Positions 1-11,236 of a stretch of DNA of 64,000 bases are shown in pieces. Position 1 is the first letter of the stretch. The number at the start of each line of letters is the position of its first letter. This DNA comes from Palaemon carinicauda (Eukaryota; Arthropoda; Malacostraca; Decapoda; Palaemonidae). Below the pieces are notes generated by a model. That model saw only the letters and a list, made by a program, of their open reading frames with translations. It searched no databases and was not told where the DNA came from. The translations under genes were made by a program, and so were the position numbers. The stretch lies in contig NC_090725.1 in assembly GCF_036898095.1 (NCBI RefSeq), positions 210,362,570-210,426,569 of the forward strand, read 5' to 3'.

Positions 1-1
1 G

Positions 2-725
2 CTGGAAAATTTAGCAAATCGAGGAATAGGAGGTACTGGCACACTAAGAGAGGATCGTCTTCATGGTGCCCCACTAATGGAAAAGAAGGAAAAGGAGAAG
101 AAAAAAATATCGTGGGTACATGGAAGAGGCAATTACTGGTAGCACATCAGTAGTAAAATGGAAGGTAGCTGCTGTGGCTTCAAAGTAAGAATGCTTCAAG
201 TACAAAAAACAGGGCGATGGAGCAAACTTGAGAAAAAGCATATTGAGGTTGATATGCCCAATTCCATCCATGTGTATAAATAACAGATGGGTGGTGTTGA
301 TATATTTGATAAAAAAGTATCGGCCTATAGAACTCGAATTCGTTCAAGAAAATGGTGGTGACAAATATTTGCTTGGAGCATCAATGCTCAAGTTGTCAAT
401 TCATGGATGGTTTATCGCAAACTGGGAAATATAATCCCATTGATAGACTTCATCTGGCATTTTGAAATTGCCATAATGAAGCAATATGGTGCTCCTCGTA
501 CATCTCCTGGACCTAAGAGACTGTCTTCTGGAATAGCAAAGGATTCTGTGCTGTACAATGGTGAGCAGCACTGGACCAAGGAAGGAGACCAGCGTCACTC
601 AAGATGACGCGAATGTTCTCGACTCACAAAATACATTTGCAATATGTGTTCTGTACCTCTTCATCCAAAACGCATGTTGCCCTATCATAAAATACCTCAG
701 TTGTGCATAATGAACAACAGACTGA
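2..725 (+). pseudogene. piggyBac-type transposase, C-terminal half, broken
   Basis: PiggyBac (PGBD) transposases cut and paste DNA at TTAA with a DDD catalytic core. In pieces over three frames I read GGTGTLREDRLHGAPL near the start, a KWKVAAVAS stretch at about 150-185, then MGGVDIFDKKVSAYRTRIRS from 287, which is the hallmark MGGVD block, and VVNSWMVYRKLG from about 395. A cysteine-containing tail near 625-690 (KYICNMCSVPLHPK, then YHK) fits the C-terminal Cys/His domain of the family. A TAA lies just before MGGVD, a TGA sits in the RKWW block, and there are at least two frameshifts, so no functional protein can be made. The N-terminal half lies outside the window. Confidence 0.85.
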
Positions 726-829
726 AATCATTTGAAGCTATATAGGAATAACCTTCGTACAAGAAAAATAGAATAGTGTGGATATGCAACTCATGCAATA
801 TTTTCAAGTATTTTTTTTCTTTTATATTA

Positions 830-1200
830 TGAATCAGTAAGAATTTGGAGTTTTTATTGTAACAGGCAAGATTAGTGATGATAATTATTAGAGATAATGA
901 AGTTATGTTTGAAATACTTAGGTTTAATGTAAAATTATATTGTATGTCAAAAACAAAGATTTTGTGCATTCAAAGTGGCTAGTGGCAGTAAGATATGCTA
1001 TATGATTGAATTTTTTATGTACTATAATTCAGATAGAATTTGCAGTTCTTTTCATGAAAGGCATGATTAGTAATGATAATTACTAAGTATGATAAAGGGA
1101 TACTTAAAATACTTATGTTTGTTAAAAAATCTATATGTTATGTCTAGAATAGAAAGATTTTGTTCATTCAAGTGCCTAGTGGCAGCAAAAGCTGCCATCA
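830..1200. repeat. Direct duplication with a unit of about 190 bp
   Basis: Segment 830-1010 (AGAATTTGGAGTTTTTATTG, then GATTAGTGATGATAATTA, then AAGATTTTGTGCATTCAA and AGTGGCAG) recurs with mismatches at 1025-1200 in the same order. It lies in the non-coding tail of the piggyBac remnant. Confidence 0.75.
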
Positions 1201-1331
1201 AATAAATCATACTTAAGAAAGGAATTTTTTTATGGTGATGATTTTATGTTGAAAGTAGACCAAATTAAAGTATTTTCTGTGAATATGGTGTTTTTAAAAC
1301 CAATAGATAATTCTCGTCCTTAATGGGTTAA

Positions 1332-1800
1332 CGTGCGTGAGTGAGTGTGTTCAGATTGCACGGGTCTTGCGGGCACATTCCCTCAGCCAAATCTATGCTA
1401 AATCAAGTAACTTAGCGAAATCAATAAATTTTGGAAATGCGAGAAGAAGGAATGAGAACTAGGAATGGGAATATGTGGAATGAGGGATAAGAAAGGCATT
1501 TAGAAGGATTAATAAGATGAAAATGACGAATGAATGCTAGAAAAGAGAAGATGAATAAAATTGCGGAAAATAGAGAGAATCAAAAGAGTTGGAATGATGC
1601 GATGTAGATGTGTGTGGGAGAGCAAAGTAAATGTACGAAAGGGATTTGGGAAAAGGATTAAGGATATAATAATAATAAGCGAAGGACAATGACAATGTGA
1701 AGGAGATATCATACTAATATGCATGATAGGTTACACCAGTGAGGTAATTCTGTGTAAGTGAATGGTCATGTCAGTGGGATAATATTGTGAAAGTGTATAT
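1332..1800. other. No gene seen; purine-rich spacer
   Basis: The stretch is rich in GAA, AAT and GAG tracts. Short open frames on either strand have low-complexity translations. I see no conserved protein, RNA or repeat boundary. Confidence 0.6.
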
Positions 1801-1801
1801 A

Positions 1802-2280
1802 GGTTGACGATGGACTATGCAGATTTGATCTGCTGATTTGAATGCAAACAATGCATGAGATTATAATTGGCTATGTATTTAATTATAAATTTGATACTAA
1901 GATGTGAATATTACATCCATTATTATTGGATACAGTTAAGTGAAATGCCAGTTTAATCAAAATACGGTTTATTTCAGGTATAGCTGTAATTTTTCACCAC
2001 ATAAAATGGATACATACTGTACAGACAGAGCTAGGATAGTGGCGCGCAGCGCTCCCAGTCTAAAGGAGCACGGGCTATTCGAAATCATTGCCCAGCTTGT
2101 ATTTTATTGCAATGTTTATGAATTTTTATTTTATAACTATTGCATTGGTCTTGGCCATCCCAATACTCTTGCCAACTATTAGAAATCAAATTCTTAAAGT
2201 TGGTTAAACAATAACCAATTTTTTTTTTCTTTTTTGCTGCGAAAAACCGAAACCATGGAGTAAGAAACCGTGATTAACAA
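1802..2280 (+). repeat. Unknown dispersed repeat, copy 1
   Basis: It starts GGTTGACGATGGACTA and includes CTGCTGATTTGAATG, GGATACAGTTAAGTGAAA, a TATAGCTGTAATTTTT block, TACTGTACAGA and a final GCGAAAAACCGAAACC block. The same blocks recur in order at 2701-3055. There is no coding capacity. A CT microsatellite follows directly. Confidence 0.75.
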
Positions 2281-2290
2281 GGTCTGACTA

Positions 2291-2291
<1 letters not shown>

Positions 2292-2365
<74 letters not shown>
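2292..2365 (+). repeat. (CT)n microsatellite
   Basis: An uninterrupted CT run of about 74 bp. Confidence 0.98.
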
Positions 2366-2369
<4 letters not shown>

Positions 2370-2700
2370 GAAGTCTTTGTTTCTTTGCAGTCTCTATTGA
2401 ATACTCACTGACGGAGCTGTAATAAATAATTACTTAAGCTTTATAATCAAGCACAACAAAGCTAAAATCTATAAAATATCGCGCATCGGCAACACGAAGG
2501 AAACTCTGGTTAACGTTAAGTGATTCAACAGTACAAGTAAATAAAAATGAGAGAAGTACAGGTATTTCAAATAAAACTATTGAAATTAGTATGCTAATTG
2601 GAAAATGATAGATCAAGTAATAATTTTTTCTTTTTGTAAATATTGAAGTTCTATTGGTAGCATGCTTTAATAATAAGGGAGTTATTTGATCCGATAATTA
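2366..2700. other. No gene seen between the two repeat copies
   Basis: AT-rich sequence with no convincing open frame or boundary motif. Confidence 0.5.
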
Positions 2701-3055
2701 AGGTTGACGGTGGACTACACAGGGTTGATCAGCTGATTTGAATGTAGACAATGGATACAGTTAAGTGAAACTGTAGTTTAATAAAAATCCAGTTTATTTC
2801 AAATATAGCTGTAATTTTTTATCACAGTAAATGGATATACACTGTACAGAGAGACTTACGACCAGCTGGGTTAAGAGATAAGTTAGTGGTACGAAGCGCT
2901 CCCAGTGTAAAGGAGCGCGTGCTATTTGAAATCATCACACAGCATGAATTTTATTATGATTATGATAATTTTTATTTGATATGTATTGCATTGTTCTTAT
3001 GCGCGAAAAACTGAAGCCGTGAAGCACTAACCCGCGATAAATGAGAACTGACTGT
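2701..3055 (+). repeat. Unknown dispersed repeat, copy 2
   Basis: It starts GGTTGACGGTGGACTA and follows copy 1 block by block to GCGCGAAAAACTGAAGCC. Copy 1 has about 50 extra bases after the CTGATTTGAATG block, which makes an internal deletion here likely. DIRS fragment K starts right after it. Confidence 0.75.
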
Positions 3056-3069
3056 ACGCTTGGATCTCC

Positions 3070-5055
3070 TCACCCCCTACGAGTGTGTTGAGTGGAGAAC
3101 TTTACAGGGCTGACTCCTCCTGGCAGAGTCTTGTGCTCTTCTGCTGAGGTAGAGGGATCTACAGTACTCCTAGATCTGTGCAAGGAGTTAGGGATCCAGC
3201 TTAAACGGGAGAATTCCAGCCTCGTCCCCCCAACAGTCCATCAGGTACCTAGGCGTGGAAATAGACTCGGTTCAAGTCCGAGCTTTTCCATCTGGTGACA
3301 GAATGTCAAGATTCCATAAAATAGCAGTGACCTTTCTGAGAGGGAAACCTCTTCCAGCACACTCTTGGCAGAAACTTCTAGGTTCTCTCTCCTCATTGGA
3401 GAAACTCGTCCTCTTCTGGAGAATGCATCTTCGTTTGGTGCAGTGGTCTCTGAAGATTCAGTGGTTGCAGACATCAGACCACCCTGCATCCTGCAACCCA
3501 GCTGTCAGTACCACAGGAGGTAGTAAAGGATCTCTATAGGTGGCTGAGAGAGGAGAACCTGTTAGTGGAACTCCTTCTGCAGGCTCCTCCACAATTCCTT
3601 CTGTTCTCAGATACTTCTCGCCAAGGATGGGGTGCTCACCTAAGAAGGGAGTAAAACTCGGACCTGTGGTCAGAAGAGCACAAAACCTTTCTCTTCAATT
3701 TCTTTGAAATGAAAGCAGTGTAGCTAAAGTTACTCCACTTCTCAGAGACTGAAAGGTCACTCCTTTCTGATGATAAATGAGAACTCTATGGTAGTGACCT
3801 ATATCTCCAAACAAGGAGGTCAGCGTCTCTCCTGCTATGCCATATAGCAGGAGAGATAATCAAGTGGACAAAGTTTCAAGTAATCACACTTTTGGTGAGG
3901 TTCATCTTTGGGGAGAGGAATGTTATTACAGACCATCTGAGCTGTCGAGGGACAACAGTTGGTTCAGAATGGTCTTTGTTTCCTCCAGTGATGAAGAGAT
4001 TTTTGACTTTGTGGGGTTTTCTGTCTCTGGACATGCTCGCCACTCACCTGAATCACTAACTTCTGGTGTATTGCTCTCCAGTCCCAGACCAAGCTGCAGT
4101 TATTGAAGATGCCTTTCAACACCATGGAAAGGTGTAGACTTTTACGCCTTTCCAGTGTTCTGTCTGATTCATCAGACGCTGAACTGTCGAACATCCCAGT
4201 GAGTCAGAATAACGCTAGTAGCTCCAAAGTGGCCATCAGCGGATTGGTATTCAGACCTGCTGGAACGTTTCACGGAAATTTCAAGAGAACTTCCATAATG
4301 GCCAACCTGTTATGACAACCACACAAAAAAGTTCCACAATGCAGTGCATTGGCTGTCTCTTTGTGGTTAGAGACTATCCAGCTTCCTCCGAAAGAAAGAC
4401 TTTTCGAGACTAACTGCGAAACAGCTTTCCAGATATCTCCGAAAGTTGTCCGCAACAGTATACCAGGCTAAGGGGAAAATCTTCTCTGATTGGTGTCGTA
4501 GGGGGAATATTGCTGTACTCAAGGCTACTATTCCCCTTATTGCAGACTTTGGTGTTCCTGAGGAACAAGAAATACCTTTCAGTCACTGCGTTGAAAGGCT
4601 ACTGCTTGGCCTTCAGCCAGGTCTTCAAACTGAAAGGGCTTGACCTCTCCTCATCATGGGGACTGTCAGTTCTCATTACGAGTTTCGAGCAGTCTTGTCC
4701 TCCTCCAGAACTCGAACCCCCAGTAGAGCAACTTTTCTTTACATTGGTTTGTATTGATGCATCTTCTTCATCCTTCTAATGAGGGAAAGTATTGAGATGC
4801 CTTTGCATTCCCATTAATCATATAATAAGAATTAAGAACTTACAATCTGGTAGGATTGAGATTCTCCAAGACCGTCCCGTTCCCCTAGTGGAGGCCTTAA
4901 CCTTACACCTCCAACATGGGTATGCTCAGGTGAGTAGGATGTTGAATAGTAGTCATGACTTTTGTTCCCATACAGGGCCAAAGTACGTTTACAGTTTCTG
5001 GTTCAGAGAAACCAGACGGTTTGGTTCATATGGACTTACCACCTCCTCAGGATAA
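3070..5055 (+). pseudogene. DIRS RT/RNase H and tyrosine-recombinase remnant (K)
   Basis: RNase H signs are the FLLFSDTSRQGWGAHL block near 3600-3645, WSEEHK near 3668, and RFIFGERNVITDHLS near 3900-3950. A YCSPVPDQAA stretch near 4070-4100 is the start of the domain that follows RNase H. After a gap, AKGKIFSDWCRRGNI (about 4465-4510) matches the AKWRVFCGWCRGRGI segment at the start of the element C recombinase. Many stops and frameshifts are present. The catalytic R, HxxR and Y blocks of the recombinase are not recognisable, so the fragment is dead. Confidence 0.75.
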
Positions 5056-5082
5056 TCTCCAATTAAATGTCGAAGGCTTGGT

Positions 5083-5385
5083 TTGTATAATGTAAAGGAA
5101 CAAATCACAAATCTTTTAATCAATTTGTATTTTTCCTAATCATGCAAACCTGAGACCTTTAAGTTGTATGACCCACCTCTACCACCTTGCTAGTTCTACC
5201 CATAGGTCAATGTGAAGGCTTGTGCGACTTGTCAGGTGGGTGGGGCTTTCCCCGCCACCCAGCAGCCAGCTTTGTTTACCTTGTTAAAATCTTAACGGTT
5301 TCTTCCAGTTTCGCTGAAGTCATACTTCTATGGAAGGTCTCAGGTTTTTATGATTAGGAAAAATACTAATTGATTTAAAAAAAAT
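5083..5385. repeat. ICR and right terminal repeat of DIRS fragment K
   Basis: GGAACAAATCACAAATC then TTGTATTTTTCCTAATCATG (5098-5147) is the internal complementary copy. The matching outer end lies at about 5335-5375, in the opposite sense. Confidence 0.75.
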
Positions 5386-5442
5386 TTGAGTTTGAAGGTA
5401 TTAGGATAGCTTGACAAATACTATGGTATTTTTCTCTTACAG

Positions 5443-5633
5443 GACCCAAGATTTTAAGGCAAAGAAACATCATATACCCGTTGTTGATCGAACTCCTCTT
5501 GAACCCCCTCCAGTTATTGTGTCCATTGTAGGGGGTCCAAAATCAGGAAAATCTACTCTTTTAAGGTGCTTGATAAAGAACTACACCAGACAGAAGCTCT
5601 CAGATATTCAAGGCCCTGTGACTGTTGTTGTTG
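5443..5633 (+). CDS. BMS1: BMS1 ribosome biogenesis GTPase, exon with the P-loop
   Basis: BMS1 is a nucleolar GTPase of the early 90S pre-ribosome (SSU processome). It is needed for 18S rRNA processing and binds Rcl1. This exon encodes about 63 residues from TQDFKAKKHHIPVVDRTP, then the Walker A/G1 motif GGPKSGKST, to the QGPVTVVV strand. These segments are near-invariant between this sequence and vertebrate and yeast BMS1 as I know them. The acceptor is TTCTCTTACAG at 5442; the donor is GTAAGTATT from 5634. The first base completes a codon of the preceding exon, and the last G is the first base of a Gly codon finished at 26410. The basic N-terminal part (about the first 60-70 residues in other species) is not found upstream and probably lies before the window. 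Confidence 0.95.
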
Positions 5634-6261
5634 GTAAGTATTGAGTAATTTTGTAAAAATCTTGTATTTTATATTTTGAAACACTGCAGTATCATATTTG
5701 ACATATTCCTTTGCAAGTTTTCTTTAGATTAAAATGCCTTGTCTATTAACTTATTCTTATAAATCTGGGTATATATGTAGACTATCCCCAAATGTTTTTG
5801 CATCATAATTTGGTAATGTGTAAAGTGAAAGAAGAATGTTATATTATTGCCAAACTATATTGATATTAAGCAAAAATGACAACCTCATAAATACACATCC
5901 TTCATGCCCATCAGTTACAGTACAGTATAGCCAATTTTCCCTGTGACTTGATAGATTATGAGATTTAGAATTTATAGTACAAGAATTTACTCCCTGAGGT
6001 TTAATGTATTTAAAAGGTCTAAATTTACTCATCTGTCCTATTTATCAAAATATGTATATGATCCTGAACAAGGTAAGCAATTTTGAGTAAAACAAAATGC
6101 AACGCCTAGAATCATGTAATCTATACTGATGGGTTCATATCTTCATGAGGTGTATAATTTACTGTCATATCCTCTTAATTAGACAGATCAATTCTCCATA
6201 CCTACTATTGTTTCTGTTTTTACGATAGAATTGGTTCCTATACTAAAATAAACCCTCATGA
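5634..6261. other. Intron 1, unique-looking AT-rich start
   Basis: I see no coding signal, repeat boundary or RNA gene. Short minus-strand frames here have no recognisable content. Confidence 0.6.
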
Positions 6262-7475
6262 TAAAATAGGAGTATGATTTCAGCATAGCTGGAACGCCTG
6301 TTAAACGAGGTAGTAGTAGTTACTGGCAGGTGGAGGGTAACCCCCATTCACCTGAGTCAGTTCTGTGCTCATTTTTTATTTTGACTGCAAATTGTATGGA
6401 TGTACTCCTTGCTCTCTCTGCTGGCTATTTAAGCTTTCCCTTTATATTTTCAACAGGGAAAGATGGATTCTGGATCTTGCTTATGTGCCCTGGTAATCCT
6501 GAAAGTGTGGCAGGTTTATGAGCAAACTGGCTGTTGATTAGCATCCTCTTTGTGCTTTTTGCTGAAGGTATGATTGTTTGTAGTCTTCCTTTTTTGATGA
6601 GAGCAAGTTATGGCCTCCTCTGCAGTGGAAAGAGTTTGGTAAGATGAAGGAAAAAAAGACCAAGAAGGATTCTTTGGCTTTGGACATTGAAGAAGCTCCC
6701 TAAGTTCCTTTCTCTCCTTCCACTTCTAGACCTCTTGCATCTCCTTTGGGTTCCTTTAAGGCTGGTTCCTTTGGAAGAATTCTTTTGGGGAGAGGATCCC
6801 AGTTTGTGCTTGGGCATGCTTCTGGGAAAGGAGAGGCATCACTCTGTCCTATTGAAGGTACCGTAATACTCTTCTGTCATTCCCTCGAAGTACGCCTTCT
6901 GCTGTACTGACTGAGGGCTTGGACCTATAGGAGTTGTGGCCTTTGTTAAGCATTGCTGGTATTCCGTCTGTGGAGAAGCTCATGGAGGTACAGGTTGATA
7001 CCAGGGACATGGTGTCTTACCCTGCTGTTTCATCCCTGTCTCCTCCAACATCTGTGGAGGTGTCGGAGGACATGGCGCCTTTCGCTGTGTTTTCATCTGT
7101 GAATGGGCGGCTCCTGTGACTTCACTCATCGCAGGATCATCATTGTTGACCCCCAAGACCTCTACTCTTCCAGCTCTTCCTCGACCTCGCCCTTATGACA
7201 TTGCCCTTACTCCCCTGAAGAAGAAGTCGCCTAGACTCAGGAAGACTGTTCTGTCAGTTTCATAAGAGTGACGACTTCTCTGTACATATGGACGAGAGAC
7301 ACGGTGCGATACTGAGAAATAACCCATGCTGGGAAGGTGTCTTGGTAAATGGTACAGGTGCCACACTCCTGCTACCTGTGCTTGGTCTTGCACTAAACCG
7401 AGTGTGGTCACAGTTGGTTGGGATGAAGGAGGTTTCCGCTTTCCCCCTCCTTCACCTGGGTGATTTATGGTAGTA
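6262..7475 (+). mobile_element. DIRS-type fragment J (left repeat and gag start)
   Basis: GGAGTATGATTTCAGCATAG then CTGGAACGCCTGTTAAACG at about 6269-6308 matches the left end of fragment L (37849-37890). Downstream, across frames, are gag-like traces: CGRFMSKLAVD, a following Cys-containing stretch, and LQWKEFGKMKEKKTKKDSL (about 6505-6680). These align with CGTFMSDVNTDPH and WERFGRRRKKKSKRD in element C. The remainder to 7475 is Ser/Pro-rich. RT and recombinase are missing. Stops and frameshifts are frequent. Confidence 0.6.
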
Positions 7476-7485
7476 GCTTAACTAG

Positions 7486-7560
7486 TAATGGTAATGATGA
7501 TAGTTGTGATGATGATAAAAATGATAATAAAAATGATAATAGTAGTAAAACAAAGAATAG
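7486..7560. repeat. GAT/AAT-rich simple repeat
   Basis: Runs of GATGATAA and AATGATAATA. The minus-strand open frame over it is a Tyr/His low-complexity artefact. Confidence 0.8.
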
Positions 7561-7860
7561 CATGAAACAATACAGACAGTGAGGGGAGCATAGAGAAATA
7601 CTAAACAGGAGGCCCACTGCTCACATTTTGTACATGGGCGGATAAAGGCTTGTAAGTCTGCTGCAAGTATGAAATTTTTTTTATGCTTATGGTTCACTCA
7701 CTTGAAAGCCAGAATATATATTGTAATACCCTGATATCTATTATATGTGAAACTAGGAAATCATAGGAATAGGATTCAGGTTAGGCCTAACCTAGGCCAA
7801 AATTTAACAAAATTTGATTTACAAACTGCTTCTCGGAACCTATTAACGCATTTTGAGCAG
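7561..7860. other. No gene seen
   Basis: AT-rich intron sequence without recognisable motifs. Confidence 0.5.
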
Positions 7861-8331
7861 AGTGAAAAATCTATTTTTGGGTGAGATAGCAGTGTCGTCC
7901 TGATGGAAGGTTCCTGAAGGTAGCTTTCTGAGGGATATTTTGCTACAGTGATACTCCCAGAGAATTAACCATAGGTCTCCAGAATTCTAACTCCTGGTGC
8001 CAGTATCCTTAATATATTTTTAAGGATATCGCATAATATCAGGGGACGTATTTTTTGATACGACACATAGCAATCTTACCCCGAATAGATTTTACTCTTT
8101 GAGGGGGAAGAGTGGCGAACGAAGGGGAGCTGTTATCAAGGTATCCGGTGGACCCCCTCCCTGTACTACTACGGCGCATTATTCCTTGTTGCATTTAAGC
8201 AGGAATAGCTGCAGATAGAGTAGTTTCGGGTGGGGGTCTTTCCATTACATAATTGTTTGTTTTCTTTTTGAAAGAAGGATTGGTCCATCAGGACGACATG
8301 GCTATCTCACCTAAAAATAGATTTTAGACAT
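7861..8331. repeat. Left arm and partial ICR of non-autonomous DIRS-like element F
   Basis: The segment AAAAATCTATTTTTGGGTGA (from about 7867) through GTCGTCCTGATGGA and onward to about 8200 is the imperfect reverse complement of about 14660-14970. At 8283-8331 the sequence TCCATCAGGACGACATGG then CTATCTCACC is the reverse complement of the left end again, placed as an ICR would be. No ORF lies between the arm and this ICR, so the element looks like a coding-deleted DIRS relative. B is inserted at the TTT that follows AAAAATAGAT. Confidence 0.65.
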
Positions 8332-8679
8332 CTGACTTACCTGGTAGTTATATATATAGCTTTACGTCCCTGACGTCACGGCAGAATTTCAAAACTCGCG
8401 GCAATCGCTGATTGGGTAGCCAGGTGTACCACCTGTGCGCCCTCTACCCAGGTACTTGGAACCATTCCAACTATTCGTCAGATCTTCCCTGCCGCCTCAC
8501 CGGTGACATCGTTGGAATTTCGCTCGCTTTGGCCTGTGTTTTTTGCAGTTAATTTGGTGAAGTACACTTTGACTTTCGCTTTCGCTCGTTTTGGATTTGT
8601 TTTTGAAATTTTCTTGGCCCTGATTAGATATTGTTGGTTTGATCCCTGCTTGTTTTGATCTTTCTTTGGATTTTTCAAA

Positions 8680-11236
8680 ATGTCTGACTGGTGGTGTGTG
8701 AGAGGATGTAAGACCCGGCTTCCAAAAGCCTCTTTAGATCCCCACTCCATTTGTGTTAAATGCAGAGGTAAGAGTTGGGAGTTGGATGATCGATGTGATG
8801 AATGTGTAGTTTTGACTGAGAGTGAGTGGATGGAATATGACCGCTATGTTTGTAAGCTTGAAAGGGATAGGATCAGGAGAAGTAAAAGTAGCATGTCTCG
8901 CTCTTCTAGGGATAGTTTTCCTCCCCTTGTTAACGAGCCTATTGATCTTTCCCCTGTAATGGTAATTCCAGATCCCCCTACTGAAAAAACTAACGATCCA
9001 ACTCTTAAAGACGTGATGGTGGCCATTCAAGCCCTTGGCGAAAGAGTAGAATCTCTCGCAGCGGACAGGGCAAAATTATGGTCTGATGTGAAAGAGTTGA
9101 AAAGTGCAGGTGTCAGTGCTAAAATCAGTGCAGTGGAGGGTGCGGCTGCTCGGACCTGTCTTGCTCCTAGCCCTAGACCTCTTCCAAGCTCCCCAACCCC
9201 TAGGAGAAGGAATGTCGACAGGCGAAGGGAGGCGAAAGGTTTTAGCTCCCGAGCAGTCCTCCCCTCGAGCGTACCTGTTGACGCTTCCCAGGACGCTCGC
9301 CCTCGCCATTGGAAAGGCGAGGTAAAAGTGTTCTTCTTTTCGTCGTCGGACGACGCAGCTCCCAGATGGGGCTGGAGTCTTACGTCAAGACTGCTCAAGA
9401 GGAAAATTTCCGTTATTGAGCAGCGTCGTGTAATGACGCCTTAGGCTCCAGGATGCAGCCATTAGAGCAGTCTGGAGCGATTCCCTTCCTGCTCCGAGGG
9501 GAGTTCTCCTGCCAAAAGTAGTAAGTTGTCACACATGCGGCCATCTACTTCAGTAGGAGACAAAAGGAGGTTGGAAGATGTCAGTCCTCCTACCAAAAGC
9601 AGTAAGATGTCGCACAGGTGGCCATCTGCTTCGGTAGGAGACAAACAGATGTTGGATTCTTACATGACTTCTGTACATGCTCCTCCTCCTCCTTTGGGTT
9701 GGTACTCGTCTCTAGAACGTTCAGCAGATTCCTTGAGTGACGTGGAGAGAGAATTAGTTGAAGTGGCAGCTTCTGTCTGTCCCCAGGAGCAAGAAGCTCC
9801 GGATTTAAATGTGCTTCAGGATATGCAGCAAAAACTCTCCTCCCTCATAAAGGTCTAGCAGCCTGCAGACAAGAAGAGAGTTACTCGTTGTGACACTGAG
9901 CGTCAAGAATCTAAACACCATGACGCCAGGCATCAGAAAGCCAAGCATCAAGACGGTCATGACGCCGAGCGTCAAGAGTTTGAGCTACCTCACGCCAGGC
10001 GTCGAGAAGTTGGAAGTTATGGCGCTGAGCGTCAAGAAGTTGGACGTCGTGACGCCGAGCGTCAAAACCTTGGACGTCATGAAGCCGAGCGTCAAGAACG
10101 TGGACGTCATGGTTCCAAGCGTCAAGATTTTGGACAACATGACGCCAGGCGTCAAGAAATTGGACGCCATGACTCCAGGAGTCGACGTCGAGGAAACAGG
10201 ACGTCGCTACTTTGGTACGAGGACAATCAGAAGAAGGGAACGACGACATTCACCTTTCCCTTGGTAATCCTTTAGAGGATGTTTCCGAAGAAGGGGACCC
10301 GAAGAACCACCATGCTTCGGCAGACTTGAAAAGGCTTATGAGGGGATTTTCTGAGGTTTTCCCTGAGAACTTTGTATCTGCTGCTCCTCGTTCCCCGCCT
10401 TCAGAATTTACGCTCGGGAAATCTTCGAAGGAGACCAATTTTACGAAGATGGTTTTGTCTCGGTTATCCAACAGAGCCTTACAGGGCACGGGGGACTGGA
10501 TGCAAACTAAGAAAGACCAGGGAAAAACAATTTTCTTGTTTTTTCCGGCCAGATTAGCATCCAGGTCGAGTATTTGGTATGAAACTGGAGAAACTTTCGG
10601 CCTGGGAGTCCCGGCCTGGCCTCTGCCCAAGGGGACTTCTCGAGTCTGGTGGACGCCCCTCGTCGGACGGCCATGAGGAGGACTAAAGTCTTTTGGTCAA
10701 CTTCTGAGTTGGACCACCTCCTCAAAGGTATTTTCAGAGCCTTCGAAGTTTTTAATTTCCTCTATTAGACTCTGGGAGCCTTGGGGAAAAGGATGGAATC
10801 TTTGAAGGATATTGACACAGAAGTTCTTGTCCATATTATGTCATGTATGGACAAGGCGTTGAGAGATGGGTCCAATGAGTTAGTGGCACTTTTCTCAGCA
10901 GGTGTCCTTAAGAAAAGGGCCCAAATATGCTCTTTTCTGGCGAATGGGGTTACGCCCATGCAGAGATCAGAGCTGCTTTATGCACCTCTTTCCTCGCTCC
11001 TTTTCCCGCAAGATCTGGTAAAAGAAGTCTCTTCTGCGTTAGCCCAAAAGGCTACAGAGGACTTAGTTTCGAAGACAGCGAGAAAGGTTCTACCAACAAT
11101 CTTCTCGATTCGTAAAACTAAGGAGGAAGCACCAACCCCTCAGGTTGCTCAGCCCTTTCGGGGGAAAACCTTCGGCAGAGGTAATACCAGACCTGAGGGA
11201 AGCAGATCAAAGAGAAGAGGATCAAGACAAGGATGA
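8680..11236 (+). pseudogene. gag-like ORF1 of DIRS B, frameshifted
   Basis: It starts MSDWWCVRGCKTRLPKASLD. The Cys pattern (C at residues 6 and 10, then CVKC, then CDEC) matches A's gag and may bind zinc or nucleic acid. An open frame runs to 9444; later pieces lie in other frames (9526-9858, the repeat linker at 9891-10200, then 10212-10676 and 10781-11236). The conserved C-terminal part is recognisable from the APRSPPSEF, SSIWYETGE and IMSCMDKALRDGSNEL blocks and ends in a basic tail (RSKRRGSRQG). At least three frameshifts make it non-functional. The stop TGA at 11234-11236 is in the same frame as the RT that follows. Confidence 0.85.
9891..10200 (+). repeat. 30-bp tandem repeat in the gag linker of DIRS B
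   Basis: About ten units, mostly exactly 30 bp (one is nearer 39-40 bp). Each starts with a variant of GACGCCGAGCGTCAAG followed by a variable part such as AAGTTGGACGTCGT. In the gag frame the unit reads like DAERQEVGRR, ten residues, highly polar. Many units contain the imperfect palindrome TGACGCCGAGCGTCA. Long open frames on both strands here are a by-product of the 30-bp (10-codon) period. Confidence 0.95.

Larger units (their letters stand above)
1..1331 (+). mobile_element. Decayed piggyBac-like DNA transposon, right part
   Basis: The transposase remnant at 2-725 is followed by AT-rich sequence ending at CGTCCTTAATGGG next to TTAA (1328-1331), the target site that piggyBac elements duplicate. 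The left end lies before the window. The region between the transposase and the TTAA contains a direct duplication (830-1200). The element assignment is firm from the protein; the right boundary is inferred from the TTAA and from its resemblance to the ends of the MITE at 43761-44332. Confidence 0.7.
3060..5385 (+). mobile_element. DIRS-type retrotransposon fragment K (3' part)
   Basis: From left to right it has an RT-end and RNase H remnant, a methyltransferase-position domain, an N-terminal tyrosine-recombinase remnant, then an ICR (about 5085-5155) and a right terminal repeat. The right end (GTCTCAGGTTTTTATGATTA, then GGAAAAATAC) is the reverse complement of the ICR part TTTTTCCTAATCATGCAAAC. 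The gag region and most of the RT are missing. It is the same broad family as elements C, E, I, J and L. Confidence 0.8.

Noticed and set aside
1..5442. First exon of BMS1
   Set aside because: I looked for the basic N-terminal segment expected before TQDFK and found none in any + frame. It probably lies before the window.
9891..10200. CRISPR-like array of regular 30-bp units
   Set aside because: There are no unique spacers, the units are contiguous and coding, and the setting is an animal genome with retrotransposons.
9911..10249. Long minus-strand frame opposite the gag repeat of B
   Set aside because: A 30-bp period keeps every frame open on both strands. The reading that fits the gag of relatives is on the + strand.
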